Assembly (NCBI GenBank): GCA_036250195.1
Contig: JAVHZZ010000011.1
Location: forward strand, 1,623,001 to 1,687,000
Length of the DNA stretch: 64,000 nt
Direction: 5' to 3'
Source: Mixophyes australis
Lineage: Eukaryota; Chordata; Amphibia; Anura; Limnodynastidae
Shown: piece by piece, positions 11,160-21,262 of the stretch
Layout: every line of letters starts with the position of its first letter
Numbering within the stretch: position 1 is the stretch's first letter
Translations under genes and position numbers: made by a program
The notes under the pieces: model-generated
The model's database searches: none
The model's input: only the letters and a program-made list of their open reading frames with translations
Told to the model about the DNA's origin: nothing

Positions 11160-12500
11160 TGAAAATACTATTATTAATGCACATGCGACAGCCGCGCGTG
11201 TCGGGGAGCCAATCAGCGCTCCCCGACCACCCATTTAAACAGTGGCATCGGATTGGCTAACGGTGGTGTGAACGTGATGACGCTGTCGTCATCAGGCGTC
11301 GATGCGCTGCCATCTATTTAAGACGCCCGCGTCGGCTCCAGGGAGCTCAGTCGACAGCAGCGATCAAAGAAAGAGGACTTTGTGGGATTGCGGAGGAAGA
11401 AGAGATAAGACCGGCCTGCAGCAGAGACAGAGAGCCCTTGTCAGGGCTGAGAGCTACTCTGTCTATTGAAGACCTGGTGGTGCAGAGAAGAGGAGAAGAG
11501 TCCCGGCGGACGTTCCTGGAAGGCCAGAAGAGGACGTATGCCAAAGTAACCAGGTAAGGCCCCTGGGGCACCACCTCTCCCGGGCCCGCGCCCACACTCT
11601 AGACCCTCTTCTTTGGGATAAAGCTTTCCCCGGGCACAAGGCCCGAGCCGCACACCAGGCACTAGGCCTCAGTTAGGGGTGGCCACTGTAGGCTATTAGC
11701 AGGCTTAGGTCCATAGCTGCAGGTAGGGGGTTCAGCCCCAGAAGCAGGGCACAAGACCCTTAGTCGGTAGTCCTGGGCTGTAGGCCCACTGTTTAGGTAA
11801 GGGGCTCAGCCTCACCATAGGGCACAAGGCCCTTAGTTAGGTAAGCCCCTAGTTAGGACAGGGCACTAGGCCCATTATTCTACTAGGGCACTCAGCAGGT
11901 CCGGGCAGAGTAGGAAGGCATAGTGTGCAGTGGTACTGTATTGTTGTTGACACTGGTACGGTATTGTTGTGGGCATTTGGTACTGTATTGTTGTGTGCCT
12001 GGTGGTACTGTATCGGTGTGTGCATACGCAGGTTGTGGGGTTGGCTTGTGTTTCCTCTCCAGGATCAGAAAGTCAGCGTCCCGTTGGAGAGAGGCTCTGG
12101 TATTTGGTCCGTTCTCTGGCCGCACGCTAGGCCTGGAAGTGGCAAGAAAAACGGGCCAGGCACCACCTCAGAGGAGAAGCCACACGTTAGGCCTCCCGCC
12201 CGGTAAGTCCCCGTCATACCTGTAGGTTCCAGTGGTAGTGGTTGGGTCTCTCGCTGGCATTGCAACACAGCCCTTGTGAGTTCCGGGGGAGCTTCCCACG
12301 GTTCAACTTGGGTGCCTGTTCTGAGGTCCGGCAGGTTAGCCTGACAGTTCCAGGGCAGGCGTGTCTCGTGGTGTAGGGCGTGGTTCACCTGAGTGCCGGC
12401 AGTGCACTGACTGTTCCAGGTGGGAACCGCCAGACGAGTCTGGCGACGCTTTGCTGGCAAGCGTAGCCCTGCCACTCAATCCACTGGGTGGCCCTTACCA
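11160..12500 (+). promoter_or_regulatory. GC-rich promoter-like block with a splice-donor-like site, probably repeat-derived
   Basis: This is the most CpG-rich part of the window outside the tandem arrays. In order on the plus strand: CCAAT at 11209, an inverted CCAAT (ATTGG) at 11252, TATTTAAG at 11315, a purine-rich leader, and CAGGTAAG at 11551. Downstream are loose repeats of the GGGCAC/TAGGCCC/TTAG type (11650-11890) and three or four copies of GGTACTGTATTGTTGT (11929-12020). No coding exon follows. A retrotransposon LTR or 5' UTR is as likely as a host promoter; I see no primer-binding site or second LTR. Confidence 0.4.
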
Positions 12501-13957
12501 CTGGTGAGTAGAAAGTTTGGGGGAGAACGTTCTCTGTCCCGAACACTCATAACCCCTGTGCCCAGGCACAAGTGTCTCCATTCCTGGTCGTAGCCCCGGA
12601 CAGCCCCTTCCCTTCCCCCTCAGGGGTACGTCTCTCTTTTTAGTCTTGTCTGCAGGAGGAGGAGGGGAGCACACGCTCCCGTGGGGTGGAATTGCCGTAG
12701 CGGAGAGAGTAACACCTTCCATAGCAGTCCCTCAGGATCAGGCGAGTACTTTCAGTGGGTAACAGGGGAATCGCCCTGGTCGGTACTCAGGGTAGTGTCC
12801 CCCACATGCATTCCAATAGCAGAGTGTACGAAGGCAAAGCGGTACGATGTGCACAGATTGGATATCCTCTTTCATTAAACATAATGATCGCTGGAACTTG
12901 TCTTCTAGAACAGTAGGTCTTCTCTAACAAAATCCAAACAATCAGTAAACTGGTACGGACAACCCCCCAAGAGCCCCATTCTCCAGAAGACATTTTTAGC
13001 GAACCTCAAAGGGTGCAACATGTTCTGGACCATGGGACAGTAACTACTAAACATTTTTTATGTAGTTTAATTTGCAAACTACATCATAACGTATAAATAT
13101 AGTAAGAAACTTTCAGAACTTGCTCTGAGAGCCGGTCACAATCACCTGCCCCCAGTCCAGCTCCAGCAGTTTCTGAACCCCGAGAGGAAGAAGAAGATCA
13201 TCTCAAAGAAATGATTTGATCCCTCTAAATTTATCTGTCACTTTAATGGGAGCCATCAATCGTGGGATATATACTACGTTCAAGTAGGAAAGTCAGTTTT
13301 AGCGGACATTATCTATGGTCTGCCATATGACCAAAATGTAAGAATTTAATTTGGGACCCTTTAAACAAGCATCTAAGCAGTTATGTTTCTTTCAAGCATG
13401 ATGAAAACTCAGGACAACTTTCACCAACTTAGTGACTGCTGCGCCCACAACCGTGCCGCGCTCAGTCACACCCTCCTGACAAATCAGTCGAAACGTTGGC
13501 ACTATTTCTGTAATTACATATAATAATTACAGGGTTCTGTTTGCTTTTCTCTTTAATCCATGCCTGCTTCTTCTGTGCACTGGTTACAGAATCCTTTTAT
13601 ACATAGGCTTAGAGATGCCAAATAGGATTAGGGTTTAAAGCAGCACATGGCAGAAAATTAAATAAAGCGCTTGCCAACACTTAATCTGAGAGGAGTGTGG
13701 CAACTACAGGTTAATGTAAGGGAACAAAATGCATTTAGCACATCACATCCATAGGCAGAATAAAGGATTAGCGGAATTGTACTAACTACAAGAGAGAAAC
13801 AACCATTCCTAGGATGTAAAGGCTTCTTAAATGCACAAGAAACCACAACACCCACAGCAGGATCCCATAAAGGAGATTGGAAGTAATGGCCGAGGTATTA
13901 TAGATAAATGATATAGAACTAGCATTGTCTGTGGTCAGGCTGAATAGGTGTGTTATA
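12501..13957. other. no gene seen
   Basis: The first 350 bases continue the GC-rich character of the preceding block; from about 12880 composition returns to normal. The word TCGAAACGTTGGC at about 13488 resembles a motif I remember from frog interspersed repeats, but no boundaries can be drawn. Confidence 0.45.
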
Positions 13958-14254
13958 TGGGGTAGCACTGTGGCACAGTGGTTAGCAGTGCTGCCCCACA
14001 ACAATAGGATCACGAGTTTGGTGCTGACCAGAGTTCTATCTGTGTGGAGCTTGTATGTTCTCATCATGTTTCCTCCCACAGTCCAAATAAATACTGGTAG
14101 GTTAATTGGCTTCTGACAAATTGGACCCTAGAGTGTGTGTGTGGTAAGGAATGTAGAATGTAAGCTCTGAGTCAGGGACTGATGTAAATGATTATCCTCT
14201 GTACAGCTCTGCGCAATATGACTGGCGCTGTATAAACAATAACATACTAATAAT
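13958..14254 (+). mobile_element. tRNA-derived SINE with L2-like tail, nearly full length
   Basis: The 5' part GGCACAGTGGTTAGCAGTGC fits a tRNA-type A box region; the B box near GAGTTTGGTGCTGACC is degraded. Next come GTGTGGAGCTTGTATGTTCT, TTTCCTCCCACAGTCCAAAT and GGTAGGTTAATTGGCTTCTG, then the tail GTAAGCTCTGAGTCAGGGAC and CTGGCGCTGTATAAACAATA. This tRNA head, conserved middle and L2-like 3' end is the standard design of SINEs mobilised by L2-clade LINEs. It is the best copy in the window. Confidence 0.82.
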
Positions 14255-14278
14255 ATGGTCTCTCACTGGCCTTGTCTA

Positions 14279-14862
14279 GTCTCCCCCCCCCCCCCCCCCC
14301 CCTCACGCTGGGCTAGTCTAGTCTCCATCCCCCTCTCGCTGGGCTAATATATTCCCCTCCCGTCTTTGGCTAGTCTAGTCTCCCCCTTCCCCCCTCCCTC
14401 TCTGGGCTAGTGCACTCCCCCCGCCCCTTTCTCGGCTAGTCTTCCCCCCCTCTCTGGGCTAGTCTCCCCCTTCCCCCCTCTCTGGGCTAGTGCACTCCCC
14501 CCCCCTTTCTCGGCTAGTCTACTCCCCCCCCCCCCTCTCTGGGCTAGTCTCCCCCTTCCCCCCTCTCTGGGCTAGTCTAGTCTCCATCCCCCTCTCGCTG
14601 GGCTAATATATTCCCTTCCCCTCTTTGGCTAGTCTACTCCCCCCCCCCCCCTCTCTGGGCTAGTCTACTCCCCCCCCCCCTCTCTGGGCTAGTCTACTCC
14701 CCCCCCCTCTCTGGGCTAGTCTACTCCCCCCCCCCTCTCTGGGCTAGTCTACTCCCCCCCCCCCACTCTGGGCTAGTCTACTCCCCCCCCCCCCCACTCT
14801 GGGCTAGTCTACTCCCCCCCCCTCTCTGGGCTAGTCTACTCCCCCCCCTCTCTGGGCTAGTC
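14279..14862. repeat. C-rich minisatellite with poly-C tracts
   Basis: Units read CTCTCTGGGCTAGTCTACT followed by a C tract of 7 to 22. Some units instead carry CCCCCTTCCCCCC or a CATCCCCCTCTCGCTGGG variant. Unit length varies with the C tract. The array ends abruptly at the truncated left side of A2. Confidence 0.95.
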
Positions 14863-15186
14863 TCCGAAGAGCAGAGCTGGACAGCGCATGTGTGGAGGGA
14901 TCACATGATCCCTCCCTGTCACTCAGCGCGCTCGATCTGTGTGCGCATGTCCAGTTCTTGGAACTGGACATGCGCAATTGAAGAGTGAAGAGAAGACCCG
15001 GAGACAGCGCTTCCGAAGAGGGGGGTAAGTATGATTTTTTTTTTTATCACTGAAAACAGCAGTTTTTCGGAACTGCTGTTTCTGTGCAGGGCTGTACATA
15101 AATGTGAGAAGTAGTTCAATCCTTATCATTGCGATAAGGATTGAAAACTACTTTTCACTTTATGTGAATATTGATAAATGTGCCCC
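14863..15186 (+). mobile_element. family A MITE, copy A2, 5'-truncated
   Basis: The copy enters at CCGAAGAGCAGAGCTGGAC and runs to the right end ATTGATAAATGTGCCCC. Everything left of that point, including the left TIR, is replaced by the C-rich minisatellite. It keeps a perfect 15-bp stem GCGCATGTCCAGTTC / GAACTGGACATGCGC (14943-14975), the AACAGCAGTTT hairpin and the CAATCCTTATC hairpin. Confidence 0.85.
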
Positions 15187-16474
15187 TTTGTGTGAACACA
15201 TTTTGTGTTTTTGTACACAACTCAGCATCAGGTCCGTTGTCGGTCAGCAGTCGCACGAGATAACAGAAGCGTCATCACTAACAGCCCTGGTACAACATGG
15301 TCTTCTCCAGGAATACGATTGTCAAAGTGCTTACCCCCAGGGATAATACGGTTATGGATCGGGGTAAGATCACATACAGAGTTCCCTATGCGGGTTATCC
15401 TTTACCACACTGGGCCAGTATCACACTCCAAATCGTTCAAATGGCACAGCGGTGTTTTCTTCACAAGTGGTAAGTGGTTATAATAAATAAAATCCTCCTT
15501 ACCACGGCCGATGATAGATACACCCTCCGCATGGTATCGCATGGGGCATATATATACATATATATATATATATGGAATAACCCTATCGTCGGTAAGTGCG
15601 TCTGCTTAGGGAAGGCGATCTAACACGCATTGTGCCGCTACTTAAGAAAACCAGTGTGGCAGCGGTACATCCGCATCTCAGGATTGGGATAACAAAAACA
15701 TCCAAACATGCTTTATTCTTTGTTTGAACAAATAATCTTTTATGCATAAAGGTTTCAAAAATATGTTTAGGATATTTTTTTTATTTATTTTTATACTGTA
15801 TTTTTACAAGTGAAGCTGAAAGCTGTGCACGGTTGTAGAGTTTGTCCCATTAAGGGGGCTGCACTACCATGTCCCGTTAGCGAGAGATTCATTTCACCCC
15901 TCTCTGCGGCAACAAGAAGGTGTTGAGGGAGAAGCAAAAAAAAACAAAAACAGGTTTTATTAAGACTCCTATTTTCAAGCAGAGTGTCGTCATCAGACCC
16001 TGGCTGTAGTAGGGATCAGTCCAAGATTAACAGAACTGATTACATGAAGTGCAGATCATCTATAGCACAATCAACAATAGCTTTTTGCTACAATCAAATA
16101 AATAGGACAATGCATTGAAATACGCTTTCTCAGTGAGAATAAAACAAGAATGCCACTTAGCCAACATGGGCCTATGATTTCCGCAACGCCCTTTTCTTTA
16201 CTGCCTGGAAACCCATTCAACTCCTTGACACTTATATCACTTTATTTTCAAGGTTGTCCCAGACTGTCCTGGTGTGTGTCAATAACGTCAGTATTGTCTG
16301 GTACCTATCTCCAGCGACGTCAGGAAGAGACGCTTGGCAGCCCTGCAGCCGGCCTGGGTATCAGTGGCCGGTGAGCAGTTATTGGTTGAAGAGCTTCGAG
16401 GACCAGCAGTGCTGTGTGTGGAGATAGCGCAGCCCTTGGGCATCAGACACGTACAACTTACCCTGTCTTTCTAA
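15187..16474. other. no gene; short TA-rich run
   Basis: No supported gene. A short imperfect (TA)n run lies at about 15547-15575. Other sequence is not recognised. Confidence 0.45.
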
Positions 16475-16947
16475 AGCTGGGTACACACTACAGAAATGTC
16501 AACCAACTTTTTATGCCGATCGATTTTACATGCGATTGATGTTCTGATCGCTCGGTCCATGGACTGCATACACATTAGCCTTGTTTAGGACGATAAAGGG
16601 AAGAGCGGACGTCCCTTTAGCGACTTTTTACAGCCATGTAGCCATACAGCGCGGCGGAATTAGTGGCGCTATATAAATAAATGATGATGATGTTGTCGTG
16701 AGCAATTACTGTAATTTTGTACTCACTGTTGTGGAGGGTCGATAGTTTATACACACTACACAACGGAAACGAGATTGGAACGAAAATATTAAACGGTACG
16801 ACCAACCAAATGAGGCGACAATCGTCCATTTGGGCAGACTTTCGACCATCGTGTCACTGCACACACTGACCAGACTTTTGAACGAGCGGTCGTATGTCGG
16901 CTGATTTAGCCGATTATTGGATGAAAACTGTGTAGTGTGTACCCAGC
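16475..16947. mobile_element. TIR element (family D) with a nested SINE tail
   Basis: Both ends read inward AGCTGGGTACACACTACA, a near-perfect TIR of about 18 bp. The outer flanks are CTAA (left) and TTAA (right). That would suit a piggyBac-type TTAA duplication with one mutation, but this is inference. The inner arms are rich in CGATCG/CGACC words. At about 16648-16694 there is a SINE/L2 tail, GCGGAATTAGTGGCGCTATA then AATAAATGATGATGATG, unlike the rest. No transposase frame is present. Confidence 0.72.
16648..16694 (+). mobile_element. SINE/L2 3' tail nested in the TIR element
   Basis: A 47-base match to the tail at 37790-37837, ending in ATGATGATG. Only the extreme 3' end is present, as expected of a severely 5'-truncated retroposon. 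Confidence 0.75.
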
Positions 16948-17155
16948 TTAAGGCCCAGGAAAATAAGAAGATCTTTCAGAGTCTGGCCAACATTTCCCAG
17001 TCTGCGGAGCAATCAGCACCTGATTACTATCTGTCAAGAATAAGCCACTTTGCATTAAACAGAGAGAAGCTGAACAGGAATAAATACAGAAAATACAGGA
17101 ATAAATACACTTTAACTGCTTCACCCCCAAAGGGACCGCCAGAGGGTGAATCCGT

Positions 17156-17275
17156 CTGTTATTATGTATTATTCTTTATGTATATGGCGCCACAAGGTGT
17201 CCGCGGTGCCGTACAAAATACAGTACAGACAGTATACAAGGGTATGACAGTACAGAGTACTGTTGTCTTTTATGT
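17156..17275 (-). mobile_element. L2-type 3' end, minus strand
   Basis: Plus-strand text GGCGCCACAAGGTGTCCGCG then GTGCCGTACAAAATACAGTA is the reverse complement of the L2 3' end at about 40895-40925. The microsatellite side (TTATTATGTATTATTC) precedes it, as expected for the reverse orientation. Confidence 0.75.
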
Positions 17276-18249
17276 ATGAGCCGGATCACGCACACGTATA
17301 TCACTGACACAGACTGGACTGGCGATATTTATATCTGATAAATTGCAGCGATCAGGGATTATTTATATCGGAGATGAGCAGCGATACAAATCCACCCAGA
17401 GAAAGGATCTTATTGATAAATACAGCCCCTATGTAACAGTCTTCCCTGTAGTTTTCAGACACATGACGTAGGATCGCCTACAAGACACACACATCCTCAT
17501 ATAACATCACACTCACTACTTACACAGCAGGAAGACAATGTGACTATTCACACGATAAAGTACAAAGTTACATACAGATCAATATTCAGTATGCTGCAGA
17601 CTACATACAGCCAAGGGTTAAACTGCAGTGGGCAGGGCATTCTGGGAGATGTAGTTCAGCCACAGCTGATTCTAAGGCTTCAGTAAGGTTGTTCTAGATC
17701 CAGTGCTTTATAAAGATAACAGATATTAGTAACTGTAATACAGAGTGTTATTTAGTAATGACAGAGGAAACGCTATAATCTGCATCGCTATTCCTGGAAT
17801 ATCGGGAAAGGGGAACGTTCCCTGTATTTGGGGGCAGCGGACCTCTCCATTCCTACACGGCAGTCAGAGAGATTTTCTACTTGGGAATTTAGATCATTTC
17901 GTGGATTTCAAGCCCCTGACCGGTGAAAGTGAAGGTCTGGAATTTTGCAGCTGTTAAGGAACAGTAAGAGACCTGCTGTCAATATTATAAACCAAATTAT
18001 AGCTTCACATCCTGCTGACTCTGCTTTTCCAGTCTGAATGGTCACCGTGGGATGCCGCCTATTATATGCAGATTTACAAGTGAGAGCTTTATACGGAGAG
18101 CAGCACATGACTTTATAACACTTAAACCAACAGGAAAGGTCGGATCTGAAAAATAATGTGAAACAGGAGGAGAGTGAGAAATGACACAGACATTGCAGAG
18201 AGTATGGCCGACACCGATCATTAATATCAGTAAGACGTGAGTCACAATG
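17276..18249. other. no gene seen
   Basis: Ordinary sequence without recognised repeats apart from the short motif at 17637. Confidence 0.45.
17637..17656 (-). promoter_or_regulatory. ZNF143/THAP11-like motif
   Basis: On the minus strand the text is AACTACATCTCCCAGAATGC. This fits the vertebrate motif ACTACAnnTCCCAGnATGC bound by ZNF143 and THAP11. Such motifs also occur inside interspersed repeats, and no gene start is visible nearby, so use is unproven. Confidence 0.4.
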
Positions 18250-19155
18250 CTATTCAAAATCACCAACAAGAGACATTTAGTAACGTCACGTCTGATTGGT
18301 TCTGATATGTTGTTAGTGTTTGACCATTTCAGCCACGTCCATTGTGGCATCATACAGCCAGCAATCCACAGTCACACAATAGCAGGAGAACGCGTCGGTG
18401 GCATTCCATGTGGTACAGGCTTAGGATGCCACCTTTCCAACAAGTCAGTTCATCAAATATCTGTACTGCTAGAGCTGCCCCAGTCATCTGTAAGTTGCTA
18501 TTGTGTAGTGGAAACATCCGGGAGCAACAACAGCTTGGCCACGAAGCGATAGACCACACGAGCTCACAGAACAAGATCGCTAAGTGTTGAGTGCGTAGCA
18601 CAAATATCATCTGTCTTCAGTTGCAACACTCACTACAGGGAGCCGAACTGTCTCCGGAAGTAACGTCTGTTCATCGGGAGCTTTGTGGACTGGGTTTCCA
18701 TGGCCGCACATCTGCACACAAGCCGCAGATCGCAATGCCAAGCATTGACTGGGGTGGTATAAAGCACACCACCCACTGGACTCTGGAGTGACGAATCACA
18801 CTCTGCCATCTGGGAGAACTCTTCCTACCTGAACGTATGGCCAAGTGTTAAGTTTGGTGGTGGAGGAATATTGGTCTAGGACTCTTTCAGGGTTTGGTCC
18901 GGGCCCCTTAGTGTCAGTGAAGGGGAATTTTAATGCTACGCTATACAATTACATTCTAGAAAATTGCGTGCTTACAACTGTGCTACAACTTTGTGACAAC
19001 AGTTAGGGGAAGGACCTTCCTGTTTAAAGCATAACAATGACACCGTTCACAAAGCGAGGTCCATCAAAATATCGGAAACGCCGACTGCAGGCCAGGTCTT
19101 ATTCCAAAATCCAGTAGTAAGGCTTCCAGAAGTGCGGAGGATGTTATAGCAGCAC
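18250..19155 (+). pseudogene. Tc1-like transposase relic
   Basis: Pieces in several plus-strand frames follow the order of a Tc1 transposase. LLELPQSSVSC is in the N-terminal helix-turn-helix region. RELCGLGFHGRTSAHKP is the linker before the catalytic domain. HWTLE comes next, then a KFGGGGI-like stretch and GLGP. The text GAGGATGTTATAGCAGCA near 19137 matches the C-terminal VEAVIAA. Stops and frame changes are frequent and the DNA between about 19080 and 19100 appears deleted. Terminal inverted repeats are not evident. It cannot code for an active enzyme. Confidence 0.85.
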
Positions 19156-19245
19156 TTGTTCACTCTCCCCAAAAGTCAGGGAGACTCCCATATTGTGAGT
19201 AGGTTTCCCGGACGAGCAGGCGATTCTCCTGCACCCTCTCCACAT

Positions 19246-19295
19246 CATCAACATTTATTTATATAGCCCCATCACCAGCAAACGGTCCCTGTGTT
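19246..19295 (-). mobile_element. SINE/L2 tail fragment, minus strand
   Basis: CATCAACATTTATTTATATA then GCCCCATCACCAGCAAACGG is the reverse complement of the usual CGCTATATAAATAAATGATG tail. Just upstream (19166-19235), GTCAGGGAGACTCCC resembles another frog repeat I remember but cannot delimit. Confidence 0.5.
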
Positions 19296-19615
19296 ATGGT
19301 GTCTACCACAGAGAGAACGGCCGCACTATCACGTATACACATTACTGTATGGTGAGAGTCAGCTGATCACAGAATTACTATAGAACTGGAATGTTGGGGA
19401 GTCAGAGTCTGATGATAGTTTGTTACATTTATACAGAAACAAACAGGGTCACCCGTCGCCTGGGTCCGATTTGTAACGTGTTGTTATATATTAGAAAACT
19501 ATCTGGTAAATAGAACAAAAATGCTCTTTAGAAAATAAGATTTGTCGCCCTGTGGTCTAATATGGTACTTTTTCGATTCTAAATAACTATGTAAGATTCG
19601 TCAGCTTCACCTTAA

Positions 19616-20210
19616 GGGGTCTATTTACCAAGCATTTTTACTGTGGTTGTTTTCGGGGGTTTATCACTATGTACCATTGAAGCATCGCAGCAGATATCTT
19701 TGCATTTCCGATCGGTTTTCTGAGGACTCCCGATAACAGTGTATGGGAAGTGCTCAGAACCGCTATGTATAAAAGTTCAACTAGAGAAACTTTTCTCTTT
19801 TTTTACATCTGAAGCTGGAGCCATCTGAAGCTGGAGCCACCTGAAGCTGGAGCCACCTGAAGCTGGAGCCACCTGAAGCTGGCGTACATTAACATATCTG
19901 AAAACTTTCGCGCTGTCCAGCTCTGCTCCACAGCGCATGTGTGGAGGGATGTGTGGAGGGATCATGTGATCCCTCCCTGTCACACATGCGCACTAACAAG
20001 AAAAAGAAAAAAAAGAGAAGAACACTGCAGCCTTGAAAAATGAGAAAAGACTGCGATGATCAGGTGATCACTTCTCAGGGACAGCAGGTTATCGGCACTG
20101 CTGTCCCTGAGAAGTTTTTTAATACATAGCCGTTACTTTTCATTCCTTATCAAGGAGATAAGTATTGAAAAGTATCAAGTCAAAAAAAGGAAGGGTCATA
20201 AATAGACCCC
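19616..20210 (+). mobile_element. family A MITE, copy A3, with a tandem expansion
   Basis: Ends GGGGTCTATTTACCAAG and, read inward, GGGGTCTATTTATGACC form a good TIR. This copy has the alternative stem type at 19720-19757 (CTGAGGACTCCC / GGGAAGTGCTCAG). At the hairpin that normally reads CTGAAGCTGGCGTAC, a 16-bp unit is repeated five times (19809-19888). The GGAGGGATC stem region is also partly duplicated (about 19937-19961). No clear target duplication. Confidence 0.85.
19809..19888. repeat. 16-bp tandem repeat, five copies, inside A3
   Basis: The unit CTGAAGCTGGAGCCAC is repeated head to tail and grades into CTGAAGCTGGCGTACATT, the normal hairpin sequence of family A. The array therefore arose from the hairpin loop and its flank. 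Confidence 0.95.
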
Positions 20211-20245
20211 TGAGAGCGGTGGAAGATACTCACCAACAAGCATAC

Positions 20246-20248
<3 letters not shown>

Positions 20249-20333
<85 letters not shown>
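20249..20333. repeat. (AT)n(AC)n compound microsatellite
   Basis: About 35 AT units followed by about 7 AC units, without interruption. Confidence 0.97.
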
Positions 20334-21262
20334 TCTTATTTCCAGTGACTGTCATCTCTGACTGGCCTGCAGTGGTCCCCGTCAGCTATTGCTGTTTCTA
20401 AGGAGCTTGAAGCAATCAGCAACTTCTCCACATGCAGAAAGAGAGGGACCACAGAGAAGAGAGCGGAATATAATCAGACCTTGTGGTTTTCTTTTATAAG
20501 ATGACATTATACCTGGATGAAATGATCTGGTGATATTCAGCTGCGGAGACTGCAGGGTCACGTTGAGACAATTAAAGCTGAGAAAACACAGGTTTCCGAA
20601 TCTTGTTGTTTCATTTACAAACAGTGAGAATTGCAGCTTCCTTGTGCTCCTTACAATAACCGCCAACACAAAACAACATTCACAGCACACAATCAGGCAC
20701 AGTATGTACAGGAGTGTACAGAGAAACAGGAGCTGAATGGCCAACTCAGACATCGCCTCTCGATGCAGCAAACTCAACATTACTGAGAACAGGTCTATAA
20801 CCAGAACACCCAGCATTACCAGAGCTACCAGGAGCAGCCCAACACCGTCATTTCCTCAGATGCTATTTAATTTAATGCACAAAACCAAGAATTATCTAAA
20901 AAAAGAGTCAATGTTCTATAATGTGCAAGGAGAACGCAGTGCTAAGTAATACAATTCGATATAATTACACCCCACTGTGAGCGCACAAATGATACAGTCA
21001 AGCTGGAAATTCTAGGACCAAAACAAAGTGTAAGAAGAGGCTCCTCGCTGGTTCCAGTCGCGGATGCAGCAGGTCAGACAGGCAGAGGAGCCGGGTGCGG
21101 TGACGACAGGGCCTTTCACATACAAGCGGATACAGGTGGAAGAGGCCAATCTGATTGCTCAAACAAGCCATAAGCTCTGTATTGTAACTGTACAGTTCCA
21201 GCAGTGAAATAAATGGAGATTCAGGGTATACAAGTTCCAGCATGCACATGGGATCAAGTTCT
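20334..21262. other. no confirmed gene; one open frame of note
   Basis: On the minus strand 20816-20382 is a 144-residue open frame rich in hydrophobic residues, discussed under findings. Otherwise nothing is recognised. Confidence 0.4.

Noticed and set aside
13958..14030. tRNA-like A-box sequence as a possible tRNA gene
   Set aside because: The B box is degraded, no cloverleaf can be drawn, and the sequence continues into the SINE body and L2-like tail.
16917..17279. 120-residue plus-strand frame
   Set aside because: It starts inside the TIR of the family D element and ends in an L2 tail, so it crosses unrelated repeats.
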